Origin: Photobacterium carnosum
GTDB lineage: Bacteria > Pseudomonadota > Gammaproteobacteria > Enterobacterales > Vibrionaceae
Assembly: GCF_002849605.1 (NCBI RefSeq)
Contig: NZ_NPIB01000001.1
Location: forward strand, 1-64,000
Reading direction: 5' to 3'
DNA: 64,000 bases
In this document: piece after piece, positions 24,018 to 33,667 of the stretch
How the letters are laid out: each line of letters opens with the position of its first letter
Numbering within the stretch: the first letter of the stretch is position 1
Notes under the pieces: generated by a model
The model's input: the letters and a program-made list of their open reading frames with translations, nothing else
Told to the model about the DNA's origin: nothing
Database searches by the model: none
Position numbers and translations under genes: made by a program

Positions 24018-26891
24018 ATGTCTTCATCTTCTCCACGTTATCTCGTTGGTATTGACCTTGGTACAACACACACCGTTGTCGCTTATTGTGAAATCACAGA
24101 TACGTTAGAAACAAGTCCAATGCATATTTTTGAAATTGATCAATTAATTGCACCAGGTGAAGTTGCGCGTAAACCACTATTACCGTCATTCCGTTATCAT
24201 CCCGCGGAAGGCGAAATGGATTCAACACAACTGGTATTACCTTGGAATGCTGAACCTGTTGCAGGTGAAATTCCAAGTGTGATTATTGGTGAATTTGCAC
24301 GTGAATTAGGTGCAAAAGTGGAAGGTCGCCAAGTTGTTAGTGCTAAAAGTTGGTTATCTCATCAACATGTTGATCGTAACGAAGCCATTCTACCGTGGTC
24401 ATCAACGGCCTCAACGTCTGATGTAAAGAAAGTCTCTCCGGTTATTGCAAGTGCAAGTTACCTTAACCACGTGCGTCAAGCATGGGATTACCACCATAAA
24501 AATGACTTACTGGCACAGCAAGAAGTTGTAATTACTGTTCCTGCCTCTTTTGATGAATCAGCACGCGCACTAACATTAGAAGCTGCGGAACTGGCTGGAT
24601 TGCAAAAAGTATTACTCCTTGAAGAGCCACAAGCGGTTTGTTATGACTGGTATGCTCAAAACCGTCAACATGCCGATGAATTATTAAAAGACATTCCATT
24701 ATTAATGGTATGTGATGTCGGCGGTGGTACAACCGATTTAAGTTTAATCAAAGTCGGCACTGATGAAGGTAAGTTGACCCTTGATCGTATTGGAGTTGGC
24801 GATCACTTAATGTTAGGCGGCGATAATCTCGATTTAGCATTAGCACACGTTGCCGAACAACGATTACATGGCGAATCTAAAAAACTCAGCCCTGCCGCGT
24901 TATCAAAGCTGATTCAGCAAACGCGGAAAGTGAAAGAAAAGTTATTATCAGGCAATGCACCAGACAACGCCAAAGTGACCATGCTCGGCAGTGGCTCACG
25001 TTTGATTGGTGGTGCTAAAAGTATTGAGTTAAACCGTGAAGAAGTGCATAGCATCGCCCTTGATGGTTTTTTCCCTATCACCGCCTTTACTGATCAACCT
25101 AATCAACGCCAAGCGGCGATGGTTGAGTTTGGACTTCCCTATGCGGCAGATCCTGCTATCAGTAAGCATGTCGCGCAGTTTATTGATCTGCATGACAATG
25201 TGTGCCGTGAAGCATTTAATGATTTTAACCTGCATCATCCAGATTCAATCGTTATTAGTGATGATCAACCTGCAATTCCGGTTGCCGTACTGCTCAATGG
25301 TGGTGTGTTTAACAGCCCCCTACTGTCAGCGCGTACGCTAGATATTATCTCTCGTTGGCGTGGCACTCCCGTCACTGAACTGAAAAACTTACACCCTGAT
25401 TTAGCCGTTGCATTTGGTGCTGTCGCTTATGCCAAAGCCCGTCATGGCGCACAACTCAAAATTGGTGGTGGCTCAGCCCGTTCGTTCTTCTTAACTATTG
25501 GTGAAAATAAAGGCACCAAACAAGGTATCTGCTTATTACCTAAAGGGATTGAAGAAGGGATTGAAGTCACGCTAACCCACCGTAAATTTGCACTAACATT
25601 AGGTGAACCAGTACGGTTTAACTTAGTTTCTTCTACCAATGATAAACATCACGATGTCGGTGAACTGATTGAAATATTAGGTGATGGTTATATTAACCTG
25701 CCGCCTTTTATTGCGACCTTAGACAGTGATCGTGACCGTGACCAACTGGCTGCGAACCAAAAAGATCGTGAAGAAGTGACATTGGCTTGCCAGCTAACAG
25801 AAGTGGGTACGCTGCAAATTGAAGCCGTCAGTCTTACCGATAATGCCAAGCGTTGGAAAGTTGAATTTGCTATTCGTAAAGACTTAGCCCGTTTAAACCG
25901 TGGTAATGATGACAGTAATAGCACTCTGGCTGAAAGTGAACTCCCAGCGAGAATGCCAGAAGCAATTGATGCCGTTAAGAAAGTCTTTGGTGGGACGAAA
26001 ACCACCGATAACAATAAAGCGGTTAAAACACTGCGTAATGATCTCGATAAAATCTTAGGTAAACGTGATGCATGGGAAACACCGTGTTTACGTGAACTTG
26101 CCAATGCATTACTTGATAGTAAAAAACGCCGCCGCCGCTCGGATCTCCATGAACGTAACTGGTTAAAGCTCGCGGGCTTTACTATGCGCCCTGGCTTTGG
26201 CTACCCTGCTGATGAATACCGTATGGAACAAATTTGGCCGCTATACCAACATGGCATTCAATTTGATACCAATACTCAAACATGGTGTGATTGGTGGACA
26301 TTCTGGCGTCGCGTCTCTGGCGGTTTAACCCAAGAGCAGCAACTGCTTATCTATAAAGATCTTGCTAAGTATATTACGCCTGGCGCAAGTCGTAACGCCA
26401 AGCTTAATAAAGAGCTACAAGAGCGTAGCTACGAAGACATGGTACGCTTAGCGGCCTCTTTAGAGCACTTACCATTTGATAAGAAGCTACAGCTGATTGA
26501 GTGGTTATTTGGTCGCCTACAAAAAACACAATATGCACAAGCGCATTGGTGGGCTATTGGTCGTATTGCAACCCGTTCACCATTTTATGGCAGTGCTCAT
26601 AACCTATTGTCAGCTGAGCATGTCTCTTACTGCTTACCAGAGCTGATGAATTATGATTGGCGTAAAGAATCATACATTGGCTTTGCGGCGGTAATGATGA
26701 CGCGAATGACGGGGGATCGCACATTAGACATTAATGATGAACTACGCCAACAAGTCATTACTAAGTTAAAACAAAGCAAAGCACCTGCCAGTTGGATCGA
26801 AATGGTATCTGAGGTCAAAATATTGACAGAGGAAGAAACGAAACGGGTGTTTGGTGATGCATTGCCTAATGGATTACGTCTTATTGGCTAA
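24018..26891 (+). CDS. Large Hsp70-family protein with C-terminal DUF3731-type extension
   Basis: The 957-residue product starts with an Hsp70 ATPase domain (VGIDLGTTHTVVAY, CDVGGGTTDLSLI, VAVLLNGGVFNSPLL) and a beta-rich region to about residue 615. An Arg/Lys-rich linker and a roughly 300-residue helical C-terminal domain follow (from KKRRRRSDLHERNWLKLAGF to the end), matching what I remember as DUF3731. Start ATG 24018 is chosen because GGAG lies just upstream and the terminator at 23860-23890 excludes the 23907 start as a leader artefact. Frame continuity and the paired neighbour show it is intact. Probably works with the DUF2760 and Hsp70 products; the reaction is unknown. Confidence 0.88.
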   Translation: MSSSSPRYLVGIDLGTTHTVVAYCEITDTLETSPMHIFEIDQLIAPGEVARKPLLPSFRYHPAEGEMDSTQLVLPWNAEPVAGEIPSVIIGEFARELGAKVEGRQVVSAKSWLSHQHVDRNEAILPWSSTASTSDVKKVSPVIASASYLNHVRQAWDYHHKNDLLAQQEVVITVPASFDESARALTLEAAELAGLQKVLLLEEPQAVCYDWYAQNRQHADELLKDIPLLMVCDVGGGTTDLSLIKVGTDEGKLTLDRIGVGDHLMLGGDNLDLALAHVAEQRLHGESKKLSPAALSKLIQQTRKVKEKLLSGNAPDNAKVTMLGSGSRLIGGAKSIELNREEVHSIALDGFFPITAFTDQPNQRQAAMVEFGLPYAADPAISKHVAQFIDLHDNVCREAFNDFNLHHPDSIVISDDQPAIPVAVLLNGGVFNSPLLSARTLDIISRWRGTPVTELKNLHPDLAVAFGAVAYAKARHGAQLKIGGGSARSFFLTIGENKGTKQGICLLPKGIEEGIEVTLTHRKFALTLGEPVRFNLVSSTNDKHHDVGELIEILGDGYINLPPFIATLDSDRDRDQLAANQKDREEVTLACQLTEVGTLQIEAVSLTDNAKRWKVEFAIRKDLARLNRGNDDSNSTLAESELPARMPEAIDAVKKVFGGTKTTDNNKAVKTLRNDLDKILGKRDAWETPCLRELANALLDSKKRRRRSDLHERNWLKLAGFTMRPGFGYPADEYRMEQIWPLYQHGIQFDTNTQTWCDWWTFWRRVSGGLTQEQQLLIYKDLAKYITPGASRNAKLNKELQERSYEDMVRLAASLEHLPFDKKLQLIEWLFGRLQKTQYAQAHWWAIGRIATRSPFYGSAHNLLSAEHVSYCLPELMNYDWRKESYIGFAAVMMTRMTGDRTLDINDELRQQVITKLKQSKAPASWIEMVSEVKILTEEETKRVFGDALPNGLRLIG

Positions 26892-26912
26892 TTAATTTAA
26901 AAATAACCTAAC

Positions 26913-26935
26913 AAAGGGAGGTCGCACCTCCCTTT
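26913..26935 (+). terminator. Terminator of the large Hsp70 gene
   Basis: AAAGGGAGGT/ACCTCCCTTT stem with three-base loop, then TATTTC, 22 bp past the stop. Confidence 0.85.
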
Positions 26936-27224
26936 ATTTCACCACATATATTCAATCTAATATTCCCTATTTAAAAATAAGCCGTAATTATTGGCCTTTT
27001 ACCTAAAAAAATAGGCTTTAAATTAAAATTTTTCATTTTAACGTCTAAATTAAGTAATAAAAATAATTCTATTAATCTTCTGTTAAGGTTCATATTGCTA
27101 TTGTCTTGCTAACAGCATTTGTTTACTTGTTATAATAGATAACAGGTCGACCGTTTTTCAAGCATTGAGTGGACGTATTGGAACGACCATAATCCCACTC
27201 CAAAAAATTTAAATAGGCAAGACT
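26936..27224 (+). promoter_or_regulatory. Promoter and leader of the TrfB-like gene
   Basis: Extended -10 TGTTATAAT with TATAAT at 27131-27136; a weak -35 TTGCTA lies 19 bp upstream (27106). The leader contains a hairpin, GAGTGG (27167-27172) with CCACTC (27195-27200), ending 24 bp before the start codon. It may control stability or translation. Confidence 0.55.
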
Positions 27225-27428
27225 ATGACTAATACACAATATGATTTAATCGCACAACGTATCTTCAAGTCAGAAAATCAGCGTGTTGCTGTTGCAGCCG
27301 TGGTTTTTGATGGGCTATCAAGCTACGAAGCAGAGAAGCGTTACGAGCTACCAAAAGGCACGCTATCTCGTAATGTTCGTAAATATAAAAATGAAGTACA
27401 ATACATAGAGTCTGTTTCTGCAGCTTAA
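27225..27428 (+). CDS. Small helix-turn-helix protein, TrfB/KorA-like
   Basis: The 67-residue protein has the pattern AVAAVVFDGLSSYEAEKRYELPKG, then LSRNVRKYKNEVQ, resembling the TrfB/KorA helix-turn-helix (a V-DG-x-S-x-x-x-A element, then a recognition helix with Ser-Arg) of plasmid repressors. It would bind DNA as a small regulator. The gene has its own promoter and terminator and no plasmid or phage genes nearby, so it may be a chromosomal single-gene regulator of the Vibrionaceae. The match is by eye only. A purine-poor ribosome site (AGGCAAGACT) precedes the ATG. Confidence 0.6.
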   Translation: MTNTQYDLIAQRIFKSENQRVAVAAVVFDGLSSYEAEKRYELPKGTLSRNVRKYKNEVQYIESVSAA

Positions 27429-27517
27429 TTATTAAACATAGACTTTATCATTGAGCCGATATACTGAATGAATGTATATATGAAATAAAATAATCATGGC
27501 TCAATCAAAAGTAAAAT

Positions 27518-27547
27518 AAAAGAGAATGTAGCTCTGCATTCTCTTTT
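27518..27547. terminator. Bidirectional terminator after the TrfB-like gene and the ABC permease gene
   Basis: AAAAGAGAATG/CATTCTCTTTT stem with an eight-base loop between convergent genes. Confidence 0.85.
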
Positions 27548-27574
27548 AAATAACCAAATATTAAGCCGTTACAA

Positions 27575-28402
27575 TTAATCACCACTCCGCAGATAAATAC
27601 TAACCTTAAATAACCCTACCGCAATAATAAATAATCCAAATAATGTTATCGAACCTACACTTCCTAATGTTTGCCAAGGGTGTTCACTGGTTAAAATATT
27701 AAACGCCAAATTACTGACACGGTTTAACCAAACACCTATCGCCATTGAGTCAAACAACATGTAACTAATGAACTTAACCAGCGTCATTGCAACAAACAAG
27801 ACTAATAATGGATGTTCCGTTAACTGAGAAGCACAAAAAATAATACAAACAATAGGCAATAACGCTAAGCTCATCGCCGCCATCATTGAAATAAACTGCC
27901 CCCAATGTAAACCCATCGCAGCCAAAGAAAGTGAGTTTTCTACTAACATATCGGCAGGCATAACCCACATAGCGACTATCCATACGGTGACATCGATAAA
28001 CAACAATAGTAATGAAGACAATAATGGAATAATAATTAATGCCACAAATATCTTAATAGCAATTGCTTTACCATCACTCACCGGCATTGAATGCCAGAAA
28101 GCTAAACTACCCTCTTTACGCTCCTTTGCGAGCGCTCTCGCAGAGTAAGTAAAAAAGCTCAGTAAGGACACAATACCAGCAATAAAAAAGGACACAGAGC
28201 CGATAACACCAGCAAATGATGATGTCATCGGTGGTTGCCAACCATCAATACCATTCATTTGAATATTAAAAGAGAAATTATTAATATTGCTCAATACTAT
28301 TACAACTAATACAGCAGCAAATAACGCTAAAAACAACGGCAATCGTATAAGGATTGTATGTTCTAATAATTCATTTTTTACTAAGGTATAGCTTTGTTTC
28401 AT
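27575..28402 (-). CDS. ABC-2-type transporter permease
   Basis: The 275-residue integral membrane protein has six hydrophobic segments: an N-terminal span, a large outside loop (INNFSFNIQMNGIDGWQPP), and then five more. ABC-2 features include the cytoplasmic ARALAKERKEGSLAFWHSMPVSD segment, recognisable as the coupling region of the YtrC/GldF-type permeases; I read it as two adjacent motifs, ALAKERKEGS and FWHSMPVS. The start overlaps the ATPase stop by four bases, so the pair forms one operon and one exporter. No substrate can be named; relatives export bacteriocins, antibiotics or lipids. Confidence 0.82.
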   Translation of the reverse strand: MKQSYTLVKNELLEHTILIRLPLFLALFAAVLVVIVLSNINNFSFNIQMNGIDGWQPPMTSSFAGVIGSVSFFIAGIVSLLSFFTYSARALAKERKEGSLAFWHSMPVSDGKAIAIKIFVALIIIPLLSSLLLLFIDVTVWIVAMWVMPADMLVENSLSLAAMGLHWGQFISMMAAMSLALLPIVCIIFCASQLTEHPLLVLFVAMTLVKFISYMLFDSMAIGVWLNRVSNLAFNILTSEHPWQTLGSVGSITLFGLFIIAVGLFKVSIYLRSGD

Positions 28403-29274
28403 AATATTGACTCCTGCTGTTTCGCTAAAAATATATCAGCAAGACTAGGTTGACTAATATCCCCTAACAATGCCAGTTGAGAAACATCAGCACCTTCAAA
28501 TAAAAGTCGATATTGACCTAATTGACAATTAACCGTTAATGGATTCAATTGTTTTGCGGCAACAATATGCTCATCATTCACAGATAATATCGTAAACTCC
28601 GCTTCCAATGAGGATAGAGAGGCTTGTAATACAGCTTGACCATTTTTAAGCACTAAAACATCAGTTAATAAATGGGCTATTTCATTAACCTCATGACTCG
28701 CGATAATTAATGCACGCTCACCTTCAGCAAACCACGCCATCAACGTTCGATAAAATGTTGAGCGGTACATTAGGTCGAGTCCAAGAGTCGGCTCATCTAA
28801 AATAAGTACATTGACGTTTGTAGCCATTACCAGCGCCAAATGTAACTGTACTTTCATACCTTTCGATAATGTTTTTATTTTACTGTGAATGTTAATATTA
28901 GTTTGAGCTAAATATTGCTGCATTTTTTGTTGTTCAAAGCTAAGATGTACACCTGTTGTATATGCCATTAATTGCTTCACCGTCATCCATTCAGGTAACA
29001 TGGCGGCATCAGAAATATACGCAAGATTTTCAACTATTTTGTCACGGTGTTTTTCAGGTGACAGACCAAAAATACTTAATTCACCAGCGCAACTATGCAT
29101 TCCTAATAACGTTTTAATTAACGTTGATTTACCAGCACCATTATGTCCAAGCAAACCAATAACTTGCCCACTAGATAAACTAAAACTAATGTTTTCTAAT
29201 GCTTTTTTGTTACGATAAAACTTAGTAATGTGTTGAGCATTAATAAAAGGTTCATCACAGTTTATATTACCCAC
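28399..29274 (-). CDS. ABC transporter ATP-binding protein (YtrB-like)
   Basis: The 291-residue ATPase has Walker A GHNGAGKST, an ABC signature that reads TLSKGMKVQL (in place of LSGGQ, as usual in YtrB/CcmA-type exporters), Walker B VLILDEPTLGLD and the switch SHEVNEI. A C-terminal region of about 70 residues follows the nucleotide domain. The ATG at 29274 lies at the beginning of the operon; the gene upstream is 400 bp away and unrelated. It powers the adjacent permease. Because the two genes are alone, export of a small molecule or self-protection is possible but unproven. Confidence 0.9.
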   Translation of the reverse strand: MGNINCDEPFINAQHITKFYRNKKALENISFSLSSGQVIGLLGHNGAGKSTLIKTLLGMHSCAGELSIFGLSPEKHRDKIVENLAYISDAAMLPEWMTVKQLMAYTTGVHLSFEQQKMQQYLAQTNINIHSKIKTLSKGMKVQLHLALVMATNVNVLILDEPTLGLDLMYRSTFYRTLMAWFAEGERALIIASHEVNEIAHLLTDVLVLKNGQAVLQASLSSLEAEFTILSVNDEHIVAAKQLNPLTVNCQLGQYRLLFEGADVSQLALLGDISQPSLADIFLAKQQESIL

Positions 29275-29671
29275 ATAAAATCCTTAATGATCAATTAATC
29301 GAAATAATATTTATTAATAACATAAACAAGTCGCTTTATAAATTAAAGGCTTACCAAATAGCACATTTAAAATAAAACAACGTTTAATTATGATCTATGT
29401 ATGATAGGAAGGCTAGATATTGAAGATAAAATACAGCATGCATAATATGCTTATTTAAAAGCATTAGATCAAACAAGAGTATACAGAGCCAATATAATGA
29501 ACTCTGTATACTGAATAAGTGATCAATATAAAAATGCAATTTACTATATTAAAATAAGAAGGCTGTAATCGAAATTACTCGATAAATATAGTATTAAAAC
29601 ACTCTGCCAGTATAAATATAATTATATTAAAATAATTAGATATAAGGCTTAATTATTGATTTATATCGCTA
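29275..29671. other. AT-rich gap
   Basis: About 400 bp before the ABC operon; it should hold the operon promoter at its left end (minus strand). I see no repeat, RNA or frame worth naming. Confidence 0.5.
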
Positions 29672-29980
29672 TTAAGCTTGATTAGGTAGTTCTTTAATAA
29701 CAAGATCATGTGGTAATACATCATCTTTTTCCATCATTGCTAAAAGCTCAATCATACGAGAATGACGAGATTCTTGCTTAAATTCGTGTAATACAGCAAT
29801 TAGATTATTTATTTTCTGTAGGGGAATACGCTTGATTACTGCTTTTTGGCGTCCTGGAACTTCATCGGCAAAATCAATTAAAATTTGACGGTAGTCAACG
29901 CGGGCTTCTTTAACTTCACCGCCTGCTTCTACACTTTTTAACATCGCACTGAGCGCTTTTTCTGCAGCTGCGAAACTGTC
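29672..29980 (-). CDS. Small helical protein of unknown function
   Basis: I do not recognise this 102-residue protein. Starting from ATG 29980, preceded by CCGAGG seven bases upstream, it reads MDSFAAAEKALSAMLKSVEA and is mostly helical. Conserved-looking charged blocks are IDFADEVPGRQKAVIKRIPL and LHEFKQESRHSRMIELLAMM. There is no signal peptide, membrane span or cysteine. The longer frame to 30037 has no ribosome site. It stands alone, convergent with nothing on its right and separated by more than 390 bp from the ABC operon. Confidence 0.6.
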   Translation of the reverse strand, partial: DSFAAAEKALSAMLKSVEAGGEVKEARVDYRQILIDFADEVPGRQKAVIKRIPLQKINNLIAVLHEFKQESRHSRMIELLAMMEKDDVLPHDLVIKELPNQA

Positions 29981-30445
29981 CATTAATAACCTCGGATAAT
30001 AATACAAATCTGCTTTAACATGAAAATTGCTAAGCATGCATTGATAAAATAAACAATCTTAATGATAAAAATTAACATTGTTCTATATTTAGCTAAATGA
30101 AATTAATAACCTCAGATGAATAAATGAGATTGGTGTTTACCTACCAATACTCTTTAAAGTGAGTATGTTCACATTAAAGACTCTTTTATTATAATTGATC
30201 TTTTCATTTTCGTGTAACAGGGGACGCTACTTCTGTGAATATTACTCTGAGTTAGCTTTATTGTGAACACTAATTTAAAAAAATCGTCAATTTATTCACT
30301 TTAAATCGTATGTATGTTCTTTTTTGACGCTATTTTTTGCACAACATCACATCTAATTATTCTGTGCCCTACCTTATACCCCTTAATAAAAGTGTAATAA
30401 TCAACTATAGTTAGCCTTAAATTATCATTCAATCGTAGGCAAATT
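29981..30445. other. Gap upstream of the RNase T2 gene
   Basis: About 460 bp, AT-rich, with no gene. The promoters of the small helical protein (minus) and of the RNase T2 gene (plus) must be here. An imperfect hairpin (CTCTTTAAAGTGAG around 30150) was noticed, but no function can be assigned. Confidence 0.4.
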
Positions 30446-31459
30446 GTGCGTCTTAATTCTCTTTTAGTTACCGTTATTGTCGGTAATATCATTTCCTTAT
30501 CTAGCTTTGTTGCCAATGCATCAATTCATTCATCAGGTAACTTTACTTCAAATGGCCAATGTGAGGCTTATCAATCTTTTCGTAAACAAACTAATCCTGA
30601 TAACACCCAACTAGTAAACAATAAACAATATGCAATAAAATCCATTAATAAAAAAGATTTTGATTGGGTACAAATACTTATTCCTAATGCATCTCCAGCA
30701 ATGCGCTGGGTCAGTAAATTATGTGGTACAACACAGTTTAATAGTGATGATCTCTCTAAATCTTCTACATCGACTTCTACTTCATTCAAGGCGTCATCAA
30801 AAAGTTGTGACACCCGTAATGACTTTGATTCATATGTATTAGCATTAACATGGCAACCTGGATTTTGTGAACATGTTAACTACAAAGGTAATAAGCCTGA
30901 ATGTACGGCAATTAATGACGGTAAATTAAACATTACTAATTTAACGCTACATGGGTTATGGCCAAATAAAGCCAGTTGTGGCACAAAATATGGCTATTGT
31001 GACCGCTATGCTCGCTTAGATCTTTCAGTATCAACAATAAAAGATATTGCGCCATGGATGCCCAATTTTTATTACCAAACAAAGTTTGGTGAATATGAGT
31101 GGAAAAAACACGGTGTTTGTCAAAACCTCGACGCTAATGACTACTTTTTAACAGCAACGAAACTGGTTGAAAAAGTAGATGCCTCTGCGATTGGTCAATT
31201 TATCAAAATCAATATTGGTAAAAATGTCTCAACCGCCAGTTTTAAGAAAAATCTTATCTCTCACTTTGGTGCAAATGCCGTTGACCGTATAAGCTTAGCT
31301 TGTAGCCAAGGTAAATACTTAAATGAAGTACGATTGAATATCGGAAAATCATTTAATGTTAACAGTAACCTCCAAGAACTACTTGAATCAGGACCTAAAG
31401 GACGTCCCTTCTACGGTAATTGTCATAAGAAAATACATATTGAAGCCGCTGGAAAGTAA
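30446..31459 (+). CDS. Secreted ribonuclease T2-family enzyme
   Basis: It cuts single-stranded RNA through 2',3'-cyclic phosphates, probably outside the cell or in the periplasm to scavenge nucleotides. The 337-residue protein has an N-terminal signal peptide ending ANA/SIH (about residue 25). A roughly 90-residue N-terminal region precedes the catalytic domain, which has both RNase T2 active-site blocks: LTLHGLWPN (CAS I) and EYEWKKHGVC (CAS II), plus many cysteines. E. coli RNase I has 268 residues, so this one has an added N-terminal part. Start is GTG at 30446; ATTG before it gives no strong ribosome site. Confidence 0.92.
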   Translation: MRLNSLLVTVIVGNIISLSSFVANASIHSSGNFTSNGQCEAYQSFRKQTNPDNTQLVNNKQYAIKSINKKDFDWVQILIPNASPAMRWVSKLCGTTQFNSDDLSKSSTSTSTSFKASSKSCDTRNDFDSYVLALTWQPGFCEHVNYKGNKPECTAINDGKLNITNLTLHGLWPNKASCGTKYGYCDRYARLDLSVSTIKDIAPWMPNFYYQTKFGEYEWKKHGVCQNLDANDYFLTATKLVEKVDASAIGQFIKINIGKNVSTASFKKNLISHFGANAVDRISLACSQGKYLNEVRLNIGKSFNVNSNLQELLESGPKGRPFYGNCHKKIHIEAAGK

Positions 31460-32024
31460 CTATTCTCATATTTGGTTTTTATGACATTATTAAGAGAGCA
31501 ATGTATTATCTTGCTCTCTACTTACTTTAGTACCTATTTCTATTCTAGATGCCTTTATTACTATGCTCCTCATAAACAATCTCACCGAAAAATAATTAAT
31601 AATCTAGTGATTAAGAATTCAAATACTCTTTTTTTTAATGGCAAAATCTCAACATACGATAATGCACACCGTACAATACCCTTTATCTAACCCCATTCAC
31701 AAATATTTATAACCTATTGATTATAAATAATAAAAATACAAAGCCCTATTAACAATGTAACGTGTTACATAGTAATAATTCTTTTTTTGTGATATAAGTC
31801 TCCTTGGATTTCTGATTTTTTGTGCTACCTTGCATCGTCTTAGACGGCAATGAAATCGGTTACATGTTTAATAATTGTAATAAATTATGGATGTATATAT
31901 TACACATTATAAGCAATAAAAAACCTATTATAGAAACCGATAGCAAGAGCACTCACAAGTAATGAATGTTCCTCTTCACTAAGTAGCCTTTCAAGGTTGC
32001 ATAGTTTTATTAACAGGAAAAAAT
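31460..32024 (+). promoter_or_regulatory. Gap and leader before the AlsT-type symporter gene
   Basis: About 560 bp. A 72-codon frame in the first part looks spurious (low-quality composition, no ribosome site). The last part (from about 31900) is the probable leader. The sequence contains no glycine aptamer, unlike the paralogous symporter at 46727. Confidence 0.45.
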
Positions 32025-33527
32025 ATGACTTCTACGAATGGAAATATACTGGGATCAATCAATGACACCTTAATGGCGATTATTGCTTCAATAAACGGCG
32101 TTTTATGGGGTCAACTTCTCGTTTATTTATTAGTTGGTGTAGGAATTTACTTCAGTGTTCGTCTTGGTTTTATCCAAATACGTCAATTCCGTCACTCTAT
32201 CGAAGTATTAAAAAGCGGCCGTGAAATAGAAAATGGCATTAGCTCTTATCAAGTTTTTTGTACGTCAATGGCAGCACGTGTTGGTACCGGTAATATGGCC
32301 GGCGTTGCAGTTGCACTGACCATTGGTGGTCCAGGCGCTATTTTTTGGATGTGGCTAATCGCTATTTTTGGAATGGCGACTGCATTTATTGAATCAACCC
32401 TTGCTCAAGTTTACAAAGTCAAAGATGTTGACGGTCAATACCGTGGTGGACCTGCTTATTACATGGAGCAAGGTCTTGGCAAGCGCTGGATGGGTACTCT
32501 TTTTTCAATTTGCCTTATTATTGCTTTTGGCTTTGTCTTTAATGCCGTTCAAGCAAATACCATCACAGACGCACTACACCACTCTTTTGGTTGGGATGAA
32601 ACGACGCAAGGTATTGTGATTGTTATCTTTACTGCCTTCTTTATTATGGGTGGTTTACGCCGCGTTGCGACAGCATCAACAAAAATTGTTCCGATTATGG
32701 CAGTAGGTTATTTAGCTATCGCACTCGTTATTGTTGCAATGAATATTACAGAGCTGCCTGCTGTACTAGCACTGATTGTAAAGAGTGCATTTGGTTGGCA
32801 TGAAGCTGTTGCTGGTGGTGTCGCTTTCACCGCTTCACAAGCAATGCAAAGTGGTATTGCGCGTGGTCTGTTTTCAAATGAAGCCGGTATGGGTTCTGCA
32901 GCGAACGTAGCAGCAAGTGCAACACCAAACCCTAACCACCCAGCATCGCAAGGCTTTGTGCAAATGCTAGGTGTGTTTGTTGATACTATTGTTATCTGTA
33001 CTGCATCAGCTGCAATGATCATGCTTTCAGGGGTAATGAACTCTCCTGATGCTGCAACTGGCATTGGTTTGCTTCAACAAGCATTAAGCAACCAACTAGG
33101 TGATTGGACAACTTATTTCATTGCTTCTGCTATCTTACTATTTTGTTTCTCATCGATTATTGCAAACTATACCTACGCAGAAACAAATATTATGTTCTTA
33201 AACGGTAATACAAAAAAAGGCCTATTGTTGTTCCGCCTTTGTGTATTAGGCATGGTAATGTTTGGTGCTGTTGCTTCACTACCTGTTGTTTGGAGTCTAG
33301 CTGACGTTTCTATGGGCTTAATGGCATTAGTCAATATTGTTGCCCTTATCTTCCTTTCTGGGTTGGCTATTAAAGTCATCAAAGATTATGAAGAACAGCT
33401 TAAAGCAGGTAAAACACCAGAATTTGATCGCTCTAAGTTTAAAGAACTGAAAGATATTGAAGGAGCGTGGCACCCTGACACTATTGCAGAAGCACGTGAA
33501 GCAAATGGCAATACGTTTAATAAATAA
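32025..33527 (+). CDS. Sodium:alanine/glycine symporter, AGCS family (AlsT-like)
   Basis: It imports alanine or glycine with sodium across the inner membrane. The 500-residue protein has 10-11 hydrophobic segments and AGCS motifs: GIYFSVRLGFIQIRQFRHS, TSMAARVGTGNMAGVAVA, GGPGAIFWMWLIAIFGMATA, GGPAYYMEQGLG, AMQSGIARGLFSNEAGMGSA (signature with FSNEAG), and a highly charged C-terminal tail. The ribosome site AGGAAAAAA precedes the ATG. A second AGCS gene lies at 46727, under a glycine riboswitch; this one has none, so it probably serves alanine. Followed by a terminator. Confidence 0.92.
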   Translation: MTSTNGNILGSINDTLMAIIASINGVLWGQLLVYLLVGVGIYFSVRLGFIQIRQFRHSIEVLKSGREIENGISSYQVFCTSMAARVGTGNMAGVAVALTIGGPGAIFWMWLIAIFGMATAFIESTLAQVYKVKDVDGQYRGGPAYYMEQGLGKRWMGTLFSICLIIAFGFVFNAVQANTITDALHHSFGWDETTQGIVIVIFTAFFIMGGLRRVATASTKIVPIMAVGYLAIALVIVAMNITELPAVLALIVKSAFGWHEAVAGGVAFTASQAMQSGIARGLFSNEAGMGSAANVAASATPNPNHPASQGFVQMLGVFVDTIVICTASAAMIMLSGVMNSPDAATGIGLLQQALSNQLGDWTTYFIASAILLFCFSSIIANYTYAETNIMFLNGNTKKGLLLFRLCVLGMVMFGAVASLPVVWSLADVSMGLMALVNIVALIFLSGLAIKVIKDYEEQLKAGKTPEFDRSKFKELKDIEGAWHPDTIAEAREANGNTFNK

Positions 33528-33552
33528 AACAATCAAATAGTATCTATATATT

Positions 33553-33580
33553 AAAACCAGTCCGTAATGGCTGGTTTTTT
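33553..33580 (+). terminator. Terminator of the AlsT-like gene
   Basis: AAACCAG/CTGGTTT stem with 10-base loop followed by TTT, 27 bp past the stop. Confidence 0.8.
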
Positions 33581-33623
33581 ATCTTTATTTTAAATATAGC
33601 AATATTCTTTAAATAAAAATAAA

Positions 33624-33652
33624 AAGGCTAAAGAAATATATTCTTTAGCCTT
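33624..33652 (-). terminator. Terminator of the 93-residue gene
   Basis: AAGGCTAAAGAA/TTCTTTAGCCTT stem, loop ATATA, followed on the minus strand by TTTTATTTTTATTT. Confidence 0.88.
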
Positions 33653-33667
33653 AAGTATAATCAAACA

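Noticed and set aside
31472..31690. 72-codon frame after the RNase T2 gene
   Set aside because: No ribosome site, composition typical of AT-rich noncoding DNA, and no recognisable motif.
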